A stretch of 64,000 bases of DNA from Bacteroidales bacterium. Its GTDB lineage: Bacteria > Bacteroidota > Bacteroidia > Bacteroidales > UBA12077. The DNA lies in NCBI GenBank assembly GCA_016342685.1, contig JAEINU010000001.1:744001-808000 (forward strand), in the 5' to 3' direction. Below are positions 51,973-61,761 of this stretch, one piece after another; the first letter of the stretch is position 1, and each line of letters begins with the position of its first letter. The notes beneath the pieces are model-generated. The model worked only from the letters and a program-made list of their open reading frames with translations, had not been told where the DNA came from and ran no database searches. The position numbers and the translations under genes were made by a program.

Positions 51973-52204
51973 TTATTATATTAATTATTAATTCTTTTAG
52001 TTATTTGTTAATAGAAAAAGCATTAACGTAAGATTGAAAGAATATCTTATAAAAATAAACAATAAAAAGAAATGTGTGTTATAAAATTAAATTATTCTCA
52101 CGAGGCATATAATATAATGGATTATTGTAATTAGGAATCTATTTGAATTATTCCTTAAAAAGTGATATCTTGTTAATCAAGGGAACAATGTAAATACTTA
52201 AACT

Positions 52205-52897
52205 ATGACAAACATACTTTTAAAATATCTTGAAGAAAGATACAAATATAATATCCCCAAACAAGAACCTCTAGTTCCAGGCCCAGTTATTACTATTTCG
52301 AGAGAGTTTGGTTGTCCAGCTAATTTGTGTGCTACAGATTTAGCAGAACTATTAACAAAGATTGATGGTAAAGATAATGAACCTTGGAAAGTTATAAGTA
52401 AAGAAATATTAGAACAAGCGGCAAAAGAATTGGGTTTAACACCTGATAAAATTGAATTTGTTTTTAAGTTTGAGAAAAGAAGTGCGGTTGATGAGATCTT
52501 AGAAGCCTTATCAAGTAAGTATTATAAAAGTGAGCGCAAAATCAAAAATACGATTCGAGAGGTTATTCGCTCAATGGGAGAGAGGGGGAGAGTAATTATT
52601 GTGGGGCGAGCAGGTTCTACAATATTAAGAGATATTCCAAATTCGTTGCACATTCGATTAATAGCTCCAGTAGATTATAGAATTGATGGTGTAAGCCGTA
52701 GACATGAAATATCGCATAGCGAAGCGAAGAAACTAACTCTTGAAATGGATAAGAAAAGAGCACAATTAAGAAATGATTTTGCAGGTCGTAAAGTCGACGA
52801 TGTTGATTATGATTTAATAATAAATACTAAAGTATTAAAGTCAGAAGAGATTGTTGAGCTTATTGCAAAAGCTGCAAGTTCAAAAGGAATGGTTTAA
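52205..52897 (+). CDS. Cytidylate kinase-like family protein
   Basis: A 230-residue P-loop-type protein with 'PGPVITISREFGCPAN' at the start, a central 'ERGRVIIVGRAGSTIL' and a 'HIRLIAPVDYRIDGVSRRHE' region, and a C-terminal 'DYDLIINT' block. This matches the cytidylate-kinase-like family common in Bacteroidota and Clostridia. The Walker A motif is changed (ISREFGCPA instead of GxxGxGKS), so nucleotide kinase activity is uncertain. It is monocistronic, ended by a perfect palindrome. Confidence 0.88.
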   Translation: MTNILLKYLEERYKYNIPKQEPLVPGPVITISREFGCPANLCATDLAELLTKIDGKDNEPWKVISKEILEQAAKELGLTPDKIEFVFKFEKRSAVDEILEALSSKYYKSERKIKNTIREVIRSMGERGRVIIVGRAGSTILRDIPNSLHIRLIAPVDYRIDGVSRRHEISHSEAKKLTLEMDKKRAQLRNDFAGRKVDDVDYDLIINTKVLKSEEIVELIAKAASSKGMV

Positions 52898-52923
52898 GAC
52901 AGAAGATTACAATAAAAAATTAT

Positions 52924-52953
52924 AAAGTCCGGTTTTAAAACCGGACTTTTTTT
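52924..52953 (+). terminator. Terminator after the cytidylate kinase-like gene
   Basis: A perfect 26-base palindrome (AAAGTCCGGTTTT and its complement) followed by T residues. It starts 27 bases after the stop. Confidence 0.9.
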
Positions 52954-53011
52954 ATCTATGCAAAATTAAGGCAAATAAACCAAAGTGAGTTAATGGTAGT
53001 GTGCATAGAGT

Positions 53012-53046
53012 TTAAGAGAAAATCCTCAAAGAGGATTTTCTCTTAA
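53012..53046 (-). terminator. Strong hairpin downstream of the M4 protease gene
   Basis: A 16-bp perfect stem (TTAAGAGAAAATCCTC and complement) with a 3-nt loop, 8 bases beyond the stop codon of the protease gene. There is no long T-tract, so it may also protect the 3' end of the mRNA. Confidence 0.75.
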
Positions 53047-53053
53047 ATAGTTA

Positions 53054-56000
53054 TTATTTCTTAATAAATTGTCTAGTTATTGCTTCTTTTTTAGTATCAA
53101 TTGAGATAAGATATAAACCAGATGGAAGTTCAGAGATATTAATTTCTCTTTCGCTTTCTTCTATTTCAACAACTTTAACCAATGATCCAGTTGCACTATA
53201 TATGCTAATCACACCATGTGCTGTAGCATTTGTAACTTGTACATTTATATAAGTACTCGCTGGGTTAGGATAAATGTTAATAATTGGTTTAGTGCTTACA
53301 TCACCAAAACTAGTAGTTGTAGGGGCAAAACCATAAGTTGTATTTGGAAGACAGAAATTAGTTACTTCTGATGATCCAAATGAACCTCCTGTTTTTATAG
53401 TTGCTCCACCGGTTACTTCTAATGTATATGAACCGTTTCCGTATGAACAACACATTCCATCACCATAAACATCTGAAATAGTGAAATCATAACAGCCATC
53501 TGCTAAATCATTAATAGGAATAACAAGAGTTGATCCATCAGCTTGTGAAGCATATGTTCCACCTGAGGCAACTGTTGATCCACCACTATTCTTAAGTGTC
53601 CAGCTTGTTTCTTCTGGATAGTTATCGAATGTGATTGTTAAAGTTAAGTTGTTAGCAGTTGGAGTAGTTCCTCCAGTAGTAACACTAATATCATCAATAG
53701 CGAAATCACTTCTATAACTAGTTGATGTTGTAGCAACATAACGAAGCTGAACTGAAGTACCATAGTAAGCACTTAAGCTAACAGTAGCGTTATACCAAGA
53801 ATTTCCTTGATCTCCAGATTTTGTCCATAATGTTGTCCATGATGTTCCGTCTGTACTAGCCTGTAACTCAATAGTTCCCATACTTGATCCATACATGTGA
53901 TAAGCAAAATTGTAGTTTGCATTTGATTCCGTGGTAAGATCGAAACAAGGGCTATTTATAATACCAACTTTACTTGGATAATTTGGACTTGAAGATTCAA
54001 CAAATATATAATACGTTCCTTCGTCAGCAGCAGATGGTCCTGTGCTTGATGAAGGTGTTCCATTTGCATCAACTGTCCAGTCAAAATCATCACTAGCATC
54101 TTGTGTCCAAGTACCAATTCCACTTTCAAATCCTTCAGAATATGGGAAAGAACTTATTCCACCTGTACATCCACCACCTGTTTGGTCAGCAGTTGTAACA
54201 TTTAAAGTTGAACTTATAGTTGAAATATTTCCTGCAGCATCTTTAGCTTTAACTGTCATTGCATAAGTTGTTGAAGCAGTTAAGCTAGTTATGTTAGCAG
54301 AAGTTCCTGTAACAGATCCAATTGAGCTACCATTTTGATATACATCATATCCAGTTACAGCAACATTATCAGAAGCAGCATTCCAACTTAATGTAAATGA
54401 AGTTTCGGTAATGCTAGAAGAAGATAATCCTGTTGGAGCAGTTGGAGCTTGTGTATCAGCAGTAGCGGAAGTTGTAACATTTAATGCAGTACTTGCAACA
54501 GAAACATTACCTGCAGCATCCTTAGCTTTAACTGTCATCGCATAAGTTGTTGAAGCTGTTAAACCGGTAATATTTGCAGATGTGCTTGTTACAGATCCTA
54601 ACAAACTACCATTGCTATAAACATCATATCCAGTTACAGCAACATTATCAGAAGCAGCATTCCAACTTAATGTAAATGTAGTTTCTGTCACACTAGAAGA
54701 AGATAATCCAGTTGGAGCAGTTGGAGCTTGAGTGTCGCCACCAGAAGTTCCAATATTTACATGGTAATCTTCAACTTCACCATAGCTAAGAGTTTGGCAA
54801 GCATCTTGTTCAGCATTGTAATTCATAGAAACTCGCATTCTTCTGATGCCAGAGATGCCTGTTGGGATAGTAATTGTTCCGTTAACAGCAACTTTGCTTA
54901 ATGCACCAGCGTCATATGCTAATTCATTCGCATCAAATACAGTATCATTATTATAATCAATCCAGATTTTCCAGTACTCATCGTAAGTTGAACTTGCAAA
55001 ACCAGGAGTTAATGTTACATTATAAGTATCGCCTGCATTTACATCAATAACAGAACTTGTATAATCAGAATAAGCAGTTCCTGCTGATGTTTTTGTAAAA
55101 GCACCTATTTCAACACTTGCGATCCATTCGTAACTAAAATCATTACTTTTAGATTCACAGTATGTAGCTGAAACAGGAGGAGTAACTCCACCGTAAGCAT
55201 CACCCACACCAACTGCATACATTGCATTTGTTACAGAAATTTCTTCTTGAGAACCAGCTCCATAAAGATCTATAGCAGCTTGAATAACAAATGTTCTTGC
55301 ATTGTTGTAGTTTGATGTAGAAGTCATATATTGACTTTCAACACGGAAAGTGATTTGTTCTGCTTTATCAATACCAATAGCAGTAACATTATATGCATCG
55401 TTATTGTCATTAGTTCCTGATCCACCAGCTGAAATTAAATAAAACCAGTAGCAAAAAGGACCATTGTTTGTGTGAACTCCACCGTAATCATTGTATTGAG
55501 AAGGACTACTTGATAAAGAAGCCCAATTTGTTCCCTGATATGTGTCAGGTAAACCTTTAGATTTAGGATCACTAATAGAACGTAATGCAGAACCTAAATC
55601 TTCACCCATTAACCAAGTGTCTTTTTCAGGAGCATATTTGTATTCGATTGCACAACCCCAAATGTCAGAAAAAGCTTCGTTTAAGGCACCTTCTTCGTTT
55701 TGATAGTTTAAATCAGCAGTATAAGAACAAACAGCATGACCAAATTCATGACCAAAAACATCAAGAGATGTTAAAATGTCAAAAGAAGAACCGTCACCAA
55801 AAGTAAAAACAGATCCATTCCAATATGCATTGTCATAATTTCTATCGAAATGAACATACGTTTTCATTAAAGCACCATTACCGTCAAAACTATTTCTTCC
55901 ATGAACATTTTGAAAATAATCATATGTCATCATTCCAGCCCAATGTGCATCTAAAGCACCATTGTCTTTTGCTGAATTGTCATATTCTGCTGCAGTCCAG

Positions 56001-56815
56001 CTATTGTTTGCATCAGTAAAGTCTACAGCACTTGTATAACTTGTTGAAGTGTTGCAATCATAAGTAATAATACCATTACCTCTAGTGTAATCTCTTAATC
56101 TGTAAGAGCTATTGTAACTATCAGTACTAATAGATTTTGTTCCACTATATCTTGTGTCTGCAGTTCCTGTTGCAGCTACATTCTTAATAAGAGTGTTAAT
56201 ATGTACAACTTCACCAGTATTTGCATCAATATATATGAAAGCACGACTTACTGGCTGTGTAGCATAAACATCAATTTTATATGCCAATACCATTTCGTGA
56301 ACATCTTTTGGATGTTTTCCATAATCATGTGCTACAACAACTAATTCAGGTGCAGTATGAAAAGCTTTGTTATCAGTACCCATATATTGGTCTGCATTAA
56401 CAAAAGCTTTTGCTTTTTTAGTTGCATTCTCTGATGAAATGCTTGGAGCAACACTAATTTCTTTAATCAATTTGTATTCACCGCTTAATGATTCAATTAC
56501 ACCATTGCGGCTGTGTACAATGTAAACACCGTTTTCTACCTTGATTCCTTTATAGTATTGTTGAAATCTCTCATGAGTAAATCCTAAACGATCATCTTCT
56601 GATCTTAAGGTTTTGAACTCATCACTTTTTGTCATTTTTAAGATGCTTGACAAAACAGCCTTAGTTTCAGACTTAGAAGCAGCTTTTTGTTTCGCATCAA
56701 ATTTAACGAAAGTTGGATAACCGTTTCGGTCTAATTGTTCTTTTTCGATTTCCTGCGCAAAAGTTGCAACAGCTAAAAACAGAAAAAGGGTAAGAAAAGT
56801 AAAGATTCTTTTCAT
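53054..56815 (-). CDS. Secreted M4 (thermolysin-like) metalloprotease with FN3 repeats and T9SS sorting domain
   Basis: A 1253-residue exported protease. Residues 1-20 are a signal peptide. The propeptide (about 25-215, FTP and PepSY type) is followed by the M4 catalytic domain with the zinc site HEFGH at 356-360 and the Glu of 'GALNEAFSD' at 380. Then come a GEVED-type domain near residues 550-690, two fibronectin type III domains ('APTGLSSSSVTETTFTLSWN' and a near-identical second copy), a MAM/jelly-roll-like domain, a Cys-containing beta domain, and a T9SS type A sorting domain ('IYPNPASTYINVQVTN', ending 'EAITRQFIKK'). The sorting domain directs it across the outer membrane through the type IX system. 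It probably digests extracellular protein. It stands alone. Confidence 0.95.
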   Translation of the reverse strand: MKRIFTFLTLFLFLAVATFAQEIEKEQLDRNGYPTFVKFDAKQKAASKSETKAVLSSILKMTKSDEFKTLRSEDDRLGFTHERFQQYYKGIKVENGVYIVHSRNGVIESLSGEYKLIKEISVAPSISSENATKKAKAFVNADQYMGTDNKAFHTAPELVVVAHDYGKHPKDVHEMVLAYKIDVYATQPVSRAFIYIDANTGEVVHINTLIKNVAATGTADTRYSGTKSISTDSYNSSYRLRDYTRGNGIITYDCNTSTSYTSAVDFTDANNSWTAAEYDNSAKDNGALDAHWAGMMTYDYFQNVHGRNSFDGNGALMKTYVHFDRNYDNAYWNGSVFTFGDGSSFDILTSLDVFGHEFGHAVCSYTADLNYQNEEGALNEAFSDIWGCAIEYKYAPEKDTWLMGEDLGSALRSISDPKSKGLPDTYQGTNWASLSSSPSQYNDYGGVHTNNGPFCYWFYLISAGGSGTNDNNDAYNVTAIGIDKAEQITFRVESQYMTSTSNYNNARTFVIQAAIDLYGAGSQEEISVTNAMYAVGVGDAYGGVTPPVSATYCESKSNDFSYEWIASVEIGAFTKTSAGTAYSDYTSSVIDVNAGDTYNVTLTPGFASSTYDEYWKIWIDYNNDTVFDANELAYDAGALSKVAVNGTITIPTGISGIRRMRVSMNYNAEQDACQTLSYGEVEDYHVNIGTSGGDTQAPTAPTGLSSSSVTETTFTLSWNAASDNVAVTGYDVYSNGSLLGSVTSTSANITGLTASTTYAMTVKAKDAAGNVSVASTALNVTTSATADTQAPTAPTGLSSSSITETSFTLSWNAASDNVAVTGYDVYQNGSSIGSVTGTSANITSLTASTTYAMTVKAKDAAGNISTISSTLNVTTADQTGGGCTGGISSFPYSEGFESGIGTWTQDASDDFDWTVDANGTPSSSTGPSAADEGTYYIFVESSSPNYPSKVGIINSPCFDLTTESNANYNFAYHMYGSSMGTIELQASTDGTSWTTLWTKSGDQGNSWYNATVSLSAYYGTSVQLRYVATTSTSYRSDFAIDDISVTTGGTTPTANNLTLTITFDNYPEETSWTLKNSGGSTVASGGTYASQADGSTLVIPINDLADGCYDFTISDVYGDGMCCSYGNGSYTLEVTGGATIKTGGSFGSSEVTNFCLPNTTYGFAPTTTSFGDVSTKPIINIYPNPASTYINVQVTNATAHGVISIYSATGSLVKVVEIEESEREINISELPSGLYLISIDTKKEAITRQFIKK

Positions 56816-56951
56816 AATAAAATTGTTTTAGGTTAAAAATTAATTTTGAGTGTTAAATCAGTGCAGAAAAATATAGTAAAAAATATTATTATTATTTTAA
56901 AATCGACAAACGACAATTATCTACCTATGAAAATAAAATATGAACTTATTT

Positions 56952-56980
56952 TTTGAATTGAATTAAACGAAATATATTTG
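56952..56980 (+). promoter_or_regulatory. Promoter of the C1 peptidase gene
   Basis: TTTG (56952-56955) and TATATTTG (56973-56980) are 17 bases apart, close to the Bacteroidota -33/-7 pattern (usually 19). The ATG is 40 bases downstream. Confidence 0.6.
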
Positions 56981-57020
56981 ACGTCATCTAATATTAAATT
57001 AATTTAAAATCTAATTAAAT

Positions 57021-58217
57021 ATGAAAAAGGGGATTAGTATACTAGTTGCTCTAATTTTTGGAGTTACTACTTTAGTAATGGCTCAAACCGAAGAGATTAC
57101 AAATGGTTACGAGTTTAAGATTAAAAAAGAAATTAAAACTACATCAATTAAGAATCAGTTTAGGTCGGGTACATGCTGGAGCTTTTCAGCATTGTCATTT
57201 TTAGAATCAGAAATGATTCGTATAGGAAAACCTGAAGTTAATTTATCGGAAGCTTGGATTGTTAGACATTCATATTCTGATAAAGCTCTTAGTTATGTTC
57301 GATGGAATGGAAGTTTAAATTTTGGCGGAGGGGGAGCTTTCCACGATGTTACAACTTGTATAAAGAAATATGGAATTGTTCCTGAAGAAGTTTATGCAGG
57401 ATTAAACTACGGCACAGATAAATTTGTTCATGGTGAATTTGATGCAGTTCTGTTAGGTTATATGGAACAGGTAATCAAAAATAAAAATAAGAAGCTAACT
57501 ACTGCATGGCATGATGGTTTGAATGGAATTCTTGATGCTTATTTAGGTGAAAAAATAGAAAAATTCACTTACGAAGGTAAAGAATATACTCCTAAAACTT
57601 TTGCGGCAGAATTTACAGGAATTAATCCTGATGATTACATAGAATTTAGCTCATTTACACATCATCCATATTATTCAAAATTCATTCTTGAAGTTCCTGA
57701 TAATTGGGCAATGCATGAAGTGTATAATGTAACATTAGATGATTTTATTGAAATAATCGATAACTCAATTGAAATGGGTTATACCGTAGCTTGGGGTGGT
57801 GATGTTAGTGAAAAAGGATTTTCTTGGAAAAAAGGTGTTGCAATTGTTCCTGATGTAGAATTTGAAGAAACAAGTGGAACCGATAAAGAAAGATTAACAG
57901 GATTAACTACCAAAGAAAAGAATGAGATATTATATTCTTTCGAAAGACCAATTAAAGAGTTAGAAATTACTCCTGAGTTGCGTCAAGCGGAATTTGATTC
58001 ATATAAGACAACGGATGATCACGGAATGCATATTGTAGGAATTGCGTATGATCAAACAGGCAATAAATTTTATAAGGTAAAGAATAGCTGGGATACTAAT
58101 AATATATACGACGGTTTTATATATATGTCTGAAGCTTTTATTAAATATAAAGTTACCGATATAATGATTAATAAAGTAACTGTTCCTAAGAGCATTGCAA
58201 AGAAGATACAACTGTAA
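57021..58217 (+). CDS. Secreted C1-family cysteine peptidase (bleomycin hydrolase/PepC-like)
   Basis: A 398-residue papain-fold peptidase. A signal peptide (MKKGISILVALIFGVTTLVMAQ) puts it in the periplasm or outside, unlike the cytoplasmic PepC of lactic acid bacteria. The catalytic Cys lies in 'FRSGTCWSFSALSFLESEMI', the His in 'DDHGMHIVGIAYD' and the Asn in 'KVKNSWDTNN'. The helical insertions typical of bleomycin hydrolases are present ('VVPEEVYAGLNYG'-type segments). It acts as an aminopeptidase on short peptides, which would fit with the adjacent secreted M4 protease in peptide use. Confidence 0.93.
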   Translation: MKKGISILVALIFGVTTLVMAQTEEITNGYEFKIKKEIKTTSIKNQFRSGTCWSFSALSFLESEMIRIGKPEVNLSEAWIVRHSYSDKALSYVRWNGSLNFGGGGAFHDVTTCIKKYGIVPEEVYAGLNYGTDKFVHGEFDAVLLGYMEQVIKNKNKKLTTAWHDGLNGILDAYLGEKIEKFTYEGKEYTPKTFAAEFTGINPDDYIEFSSFTHHPYYSKFILEVPDNWAMHEVYNVTLDDFIEIIDNSIEMGYTVAWGGDVSEKGFSWKKGVAIVPDVEFEETSGTDKERLTGLTTKEKNEILYSFERPIKELEITPELRQAEFDSYKTTDDHGMHIVGIAYDQTGNKFYKVKNSWDTNNIYDGFIYMSEAFIKYKVTDIMINKVTVPKSIAKKIQL

Positions 58218-58237
58218 ATAGGAAATAATAAAATAGA

Positions 58238-58275
58238 TCCGTCAGAGAGTTTTTCTTTGGCGGATTTTTTTTTAA
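58238..58275 (+). terminator. Terminator after the C1 peptidase gene
   Basis: An 8-bp stem (ATCCGTCA / TGGCGGAT, one G-T pair) with a 13-nt loop and a run of T residues. Confidence 0.85.
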
Positions 58276-58317
58276 CCTTTTTTTGATTCTTTTGTTATAA
58301 GTCAAAAAACTAGAAAG

Positions 58318-59094
58318 ATGAATTTAGATATTAAAAATCAGAACTTTATTGTTACTGGTGTTACAAGTGGATTTGGAAGAGCTGTGGCAGAACTTTTAAT
58401 GGAAGAAGGAGCGAATGTTTATGGAATAGCTCGAAGAAAAGAATTACTGAGCGAGTTAAAATATAAATACGATTCTCGGTTTGAATACCTTGTGGCAGAT
58501 GTTATCGAAGAAGGGTCGGTAAATAAGATTATTGATTTTATTGGTGTTACTACAATTCAAGGAGTATTTGTGAATGCGGGCGGACCACCTGCAAAATCAT
58601 TTTTAGAAACTGAAATTAATGATTGGGATGATTCTTATAAAAAGCTTTTGCGTTGGAAAGTTGATTTGACGAAGAAACTGCTCCCTCATTTTATTTCCAA
58701 TAATTATGGTAGAATAGTATTCTTAGAAAGTTCATCGGTAAAACAGCCAATTGAAAATTTGGTTTTGAGTACATCACTGCGAATGTCGGTTGTTGGTTTA
58801 GCAAAAACAATATCGCAAGAAATAGCTGATAAAGGAATAACAGTTAATGTGCTGGCTCCCGGTTCACATAATACAAGTGCTATAGAGCGCTTAATTCAGA
58901 AAAAAAGTGAAACCGATGGTATTTCGTACGAGAATGCAAAAGCTTTATTTGAAAAAAACACAAAACTGGGATTCATGGGCGACCCCGAAAACCTTGCATC
59001 AATGGCTGTTTGGTTATTGTCTCCAGGATCTAAATTTGTTACGGGTCAGACAATATCTATTGCAGGAGGTGCAATTAGCGGAGTGTTTGGTTAG
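58318..59094 (+). CDS. SDR-family oxidoreductase
   Basis: A 258-residue short-chain dehydrogenase with the cofactor motif 'TGVTSGFGRAVAELL' (TGxxxGxG), 'VFVNAGGPPAKSF' in place of the usual NAG loop, the Ser of 'VFLESSSVKQP' and the segment 'VNVLAPGSHNTSAIERL'. The catalytic Tyr-x3-Lys is not in the usual form: the expected position reads 'LSTSLRMSVVGLAKTI', so Tyr is missing. This matches a branch of SDRs with the 'GGP' motif of unclear substrate. It is followed by the tag gene with its own promoter. Confidence 0.88.
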   Translation: MNLDIKNQNFIVTGVTSGFGRAVAELLMEEGANVYGIARRKELLSELKYKYDSRFEYLVADVIEEGSVNKIIDFIGVTTIQGVFVNAGGPPAKSFLETEINDWDDSYKKLLRWKVDLTKKLLPHFISNNYGRIVFLESSSVKQPIENLVLSTSLRMSVVGLAKTISQEIADKGITVNVLAPGSHNTSAIERLIQKKSETDGISYENAKALFEKNTKLGFMGDPENLASMAVWLLSPGSKFVTGQTISIAGGAISGVFG

Positions 59095-59121
59095 TAAAAA
59101 CTAGAATAAATTCGCATACAT

Positions 59122-59152
59122 TTTGTACTCAATGCTTATTGCTTTAATTTTG
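59122..59152 (+). promoter_or_regulatory. Canonical -33/-7 promoter of tag-mnmE
   Basis: TTTG (59122-59125) and TAATTTTG (59145-59152) are separated by exactly 19 bases, the Bacteroidota consensus. The ATG of tag is 18 bases downstream. Confidence 0.8.
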
Positions 59153-59170
59153 CGTACAATATAAAGTATT

Positions 59171-59743
59171 ATGGATAAGAATCGATGTGGTTGGGCAAAA
59201 AAGCCTTTAGATATTGAATATCATGACAAGGAGTGGGGAGTGCCCCTTCATAATGATGATAAACTGTTTGAATTTTTGATTCTCGAAGGATTTCAAGCTG
59301 GATTAAGTTGGAGTACGATTTTAAATAAGCGTGAAAATTTTAGAAAGGCTTTTGATAATTTTGATTATCAGAAAATTGCCAAATATGATCAAAAGAAGAT
59401 TGATAATCTTTTAAATGATGCAGGAATTATTCGAAACAAACTTAAAATTAATGCAGCAATTACGAATGCGAAAGCTTTTATGCAAGTTCAAAAAGAGTTT
59501 GGGTCTTTCGATAAATATATATGGTCATTTACAGGAGGAAAAACGATTATTAATCGTTGGGATGAAATGAGCCAGGTTCCAGCTACATCAAACGAGTCGG
59601 ATGCAATGAGTAAGGATCTAAAAAGGCGAGGTTTTAAATTTGTTGGATCAACAATATGTTATGCTAATATGCAAGCAACAGGAATGGTTAACGATCATTT
59701 GGTAAGTTGTTTTAGATACGATAAGATTAATTATGATAAATAA
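59171..59743 (+). CDS. tag: DNA-3-methyladenine glycosylase I
   Basis: A 190-residue base-excision repair enzyme that removes 3-methyladenine from alkylated DNA. Family motifs are clear: 'RCGWAKKPLDIEYHDKEWG', 'LFEFLILEGFQAGLSWSTIL', 'GIIRNKLKINAAITNAKAF' and the late Cys/His zinc-snap residues ('GSTICYANMQATGMVNDH', 'SCFRY'). The length is that of E. coli Tag (187). It overlaps mnmE by 11 bases, so both are translated from one mRNA. Confidence 0.95.
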   Translation: MDKNRCGWAKKPLDIEYHDKEWGVPLHNDDKLFEFLILEGFQAGLSWSTILNKRENFRKAFDNFDYQKIAKYDQKKIDNLLNDAGIIRNKLKINAAITNAKAFMQVQKEFGSFDKYIWSFTGGKTIINRWDEMSQVPATSNESDAMSKDLKRRGFKFVGSTICYANMQATGMVNDHLVSCFRYDKINYDK

Positions 59744-61121
59744 CGATATAATTTGTGCCATTTCAACAGCGCAAGGAAATGGTGCAATTGCTGTAGTTCG
59801 ATTAAGTGGAAATGAATCTATTGCATTGTGCGATAAGGTTTTTAAATCTCCAACCAATAAGCGTTTAATAGATCAAGAAGCAAATACACTTCATTTCGGC
59901 ATTTTGTACGATGGCATTAAAATAATTGATGAAGTTGTTGTTTCCATTTTTAAAAATCCCAGATCATATACAGGTGAAGATATTGTTGAAATATCTTGTC
60001 ATGGCTCTGTTTTTATTCAGCAACAAATATTACAACTGTTAACTAAAAATGGAGCGCGATTAGCAAAACCTGGTGAATTTACTTTGCGTGCATTTATTAA
60101 CGGTAAAATGGATTTGTCGCAAGCAGAAGCTGTTGCCGATTTAATTGCTTCATCGTCGGCTTCGTCGCATAAAGTGGCTATGCAACAAATGCGTGGTGGT
60201 TTTTCTAGTGAGATTGCTAATCTTCGCGATCGATTATTGCACTTTATTTCATTATTAGAATTAGAACTTGATTTTAGTGAAGAAGATGTTGAATTCGCCG
60301 ATCGAAAACAGCTGAACGAGCTACTTACGAATATTCAAACTTTAATTCATAAACTAATAAAATCGTTTGATTTAGGAAATGTAATTAAGAATGGTGTTCC
60401 AGTTGCAATTGTTGGACATACGAATGTTGGGAAATCTACTTTATTAAATAAAATTCTAAACGAAGAAAAAGCTATAGTTTCTGAAATAGCAGGAACAACT
60501 CGTGATGTTATCGAAGATGTTATAAATATTGAAGGCGTAAGCTTTCGATTTATCGATACAGCTGGAATTCGAGAAACCTCAGATACGATCGAAACCATTG
60601 GTATTGAACGTACTTTCGAGCGAATTTCAAAAGCTTCAATTGTTTTACTTCTCGTTGATGCTTCCGAAGGGAAAGGGAATATTGAAAAAGCAATTAAGAC
60701 TGTTAAAGAAAAATTAGGTCAAGCAGATAAGAAATTAATTGTTGTTATTAACAAGATTGATAAATCTACCGAAGAATTTGATATTAAACATTTGCTACAT
60801 GCGGAGGATATTCAATTAAAAATATCGGCGAAAACTGGCGAAAATATTGATCAGTTGATTAAGGAACTTCTTTCTGTAGTTAATTTAAGTGCTCTTGATC
60901 AGGATGATGTAATTGTTACAAATGCTCGACATTTCGAAGCATTAGAAAGTGCATCTATAGCCCTGCAACGTTCCATTGATGGAGTAAATACAGGAATTTC
61001 AGGTGATTTTCTTGCTCAAGATATTCGAGAAACTTTACATTACTTAGGTGAAATTACAGGAGAAATAACTACAGATGAGGTGCTTGGGAATATATTTAAG
61101 AACTTCTGCATTGGAAAGTAA
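59733..61121 (+). CDS. mnmE: tRNA-modification GTPase MnmE
   Basis: A 462-residue GTPase that, with MnmG, makes the 5-carboxymethylaminomethyl group on U34 of some tRNAs. The N-terminal folate-binding domain ('AISTAQGNGAIAVVRLSGN') is followed by a helical domain, the G domain with P-loop 'GHTNVGKSTLLNKIL', switch 'IAGTTRDVIED', 'DTAGIRETSD', 'NKID' and the C-terminal 'CIGK' motif essential for modification. All are intact. It overlaps tag at the 5' end. Confidence 0.97.
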   Translation: MINNDIICAISTAQGNGAIAVVRLSGNESIALCDKVFKSPTNKRLIDQEANTLHFGILYDGIKIIDEVVVSIFKNPRSYTGEDIVEISCHGSVFIQQQILQLLTKNGARLAKPGEFTLRAFINGKMDLSQAEAVADLIASSSASSHKVAMQQMRGGFSSEIANLRDRLLHFISLLELELDFSEEDVEFADRKQLNELLTNIQTLIHKLIKSFDLGNVIKNGVPVAIVGHTNVGKSTLLNKILNEEKAIVSEIAGTTRDVIEDVINIEGVSFRFIDTAGIRETSDTIETIGIERTFERISKASIVLLLVDASEGKGNIEKAIKTVKEKLGQADKKLIVVINKIDKSTEEFDIKHLLHAEDIQLKISAKTGENIDQLIKELLSVVNLSALDQDDVIVTNARHFEALESASIALQRSIDGVNTGISGDFLAQDIRETLHYLGEITGEITTDEVLGNIFKNFCIGK

Positions 61122-61186
61122 TATATTTAAGCCGATTTTTTGATTTGTGTTAATACAATTTTTCGATATGATAAATTGAAAATATA

Positions 61187-61459
61187 ATGGATAAACAAAA
61201 ATATATAAAGCTAAAAGAGCTCCTGTCTAAGAATAAAAATTGGCCAATGTTATATATGTTTAAATGCATAGTGCCAAATAGTAAAGATCTTATAAATAGG
61301 GTAGTTGCGTTGATGCCCTTTCAAGGGAAGTTTGAATTTAAAACTAGTAAAAATAAGAAATTTGTTTCTATTAGTTGTGTGGCTCCAATGAGTGATGCTC
61401 AAAAAATTGTAGATATTACTCAAAGTATTGCTGAAATTCCAGATGTGATGATTCTTTGA
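61187..61459 (+). CDS. DUF493 family protein (YbeD-like)
   Basis: A 90-residue protein with the DUF493 pattern: 'WPMLYMFKCIVPNSKDLI', 'VALMPFQGKFEFKTSKNKKF' and 'SISCVAPMSDAQKIVDITQS'. The fold is an ACT-like ferredoxin fold. E. coli YbeD lies beside the lipoate genes, but the function is not established. It follows mnmE by 65 bases and may be co-transcribed. Confidence 0.85.
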   Translation: MDKQKYIKLKELLSKNKNWPMLYMFKCIVPNSKDLINRVVALMPFQGKFEFKTSKNKKFVSISCVAPMSDAQKIVDITQSIAEIPDVMIL

Positions 61460-61761
61460 TAGGATAGATTTGTGTGCAGTGTAATTATTTAGCTTTAAGC
61501 CTTAGTTTATAGGTGTTTAATATGGTAATTAGTCCATGAATATATTGTTTGGACAGGTTTATGAATTAATCCGCCAAAGATTAATGCTAGCATGTACTTG
61601 ATATTAGTGTACAAAGAATAAAAGTGTAAGTTTAGATGGGGCATTATGTCAAAGCCTATTTTTTTATTTTTTGTGTAAATTTGTAAAAGTCACGACAATA
61701 TATTTGAACCGGTTATAAGTTTTAAGAATAAGTGACAATTAATAATTTTTAATAAATAATC
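61460..61761 (+). promoter_or_regulatory. Intergenic region with one -7 element
   Basis: About 300 bases without a gene. The only feature is TAAATTTG at 61676-61683 (TAnnTTTG type), 78 bases before the next start codon. No stable hairpin is seen. Confidence 0.45.
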
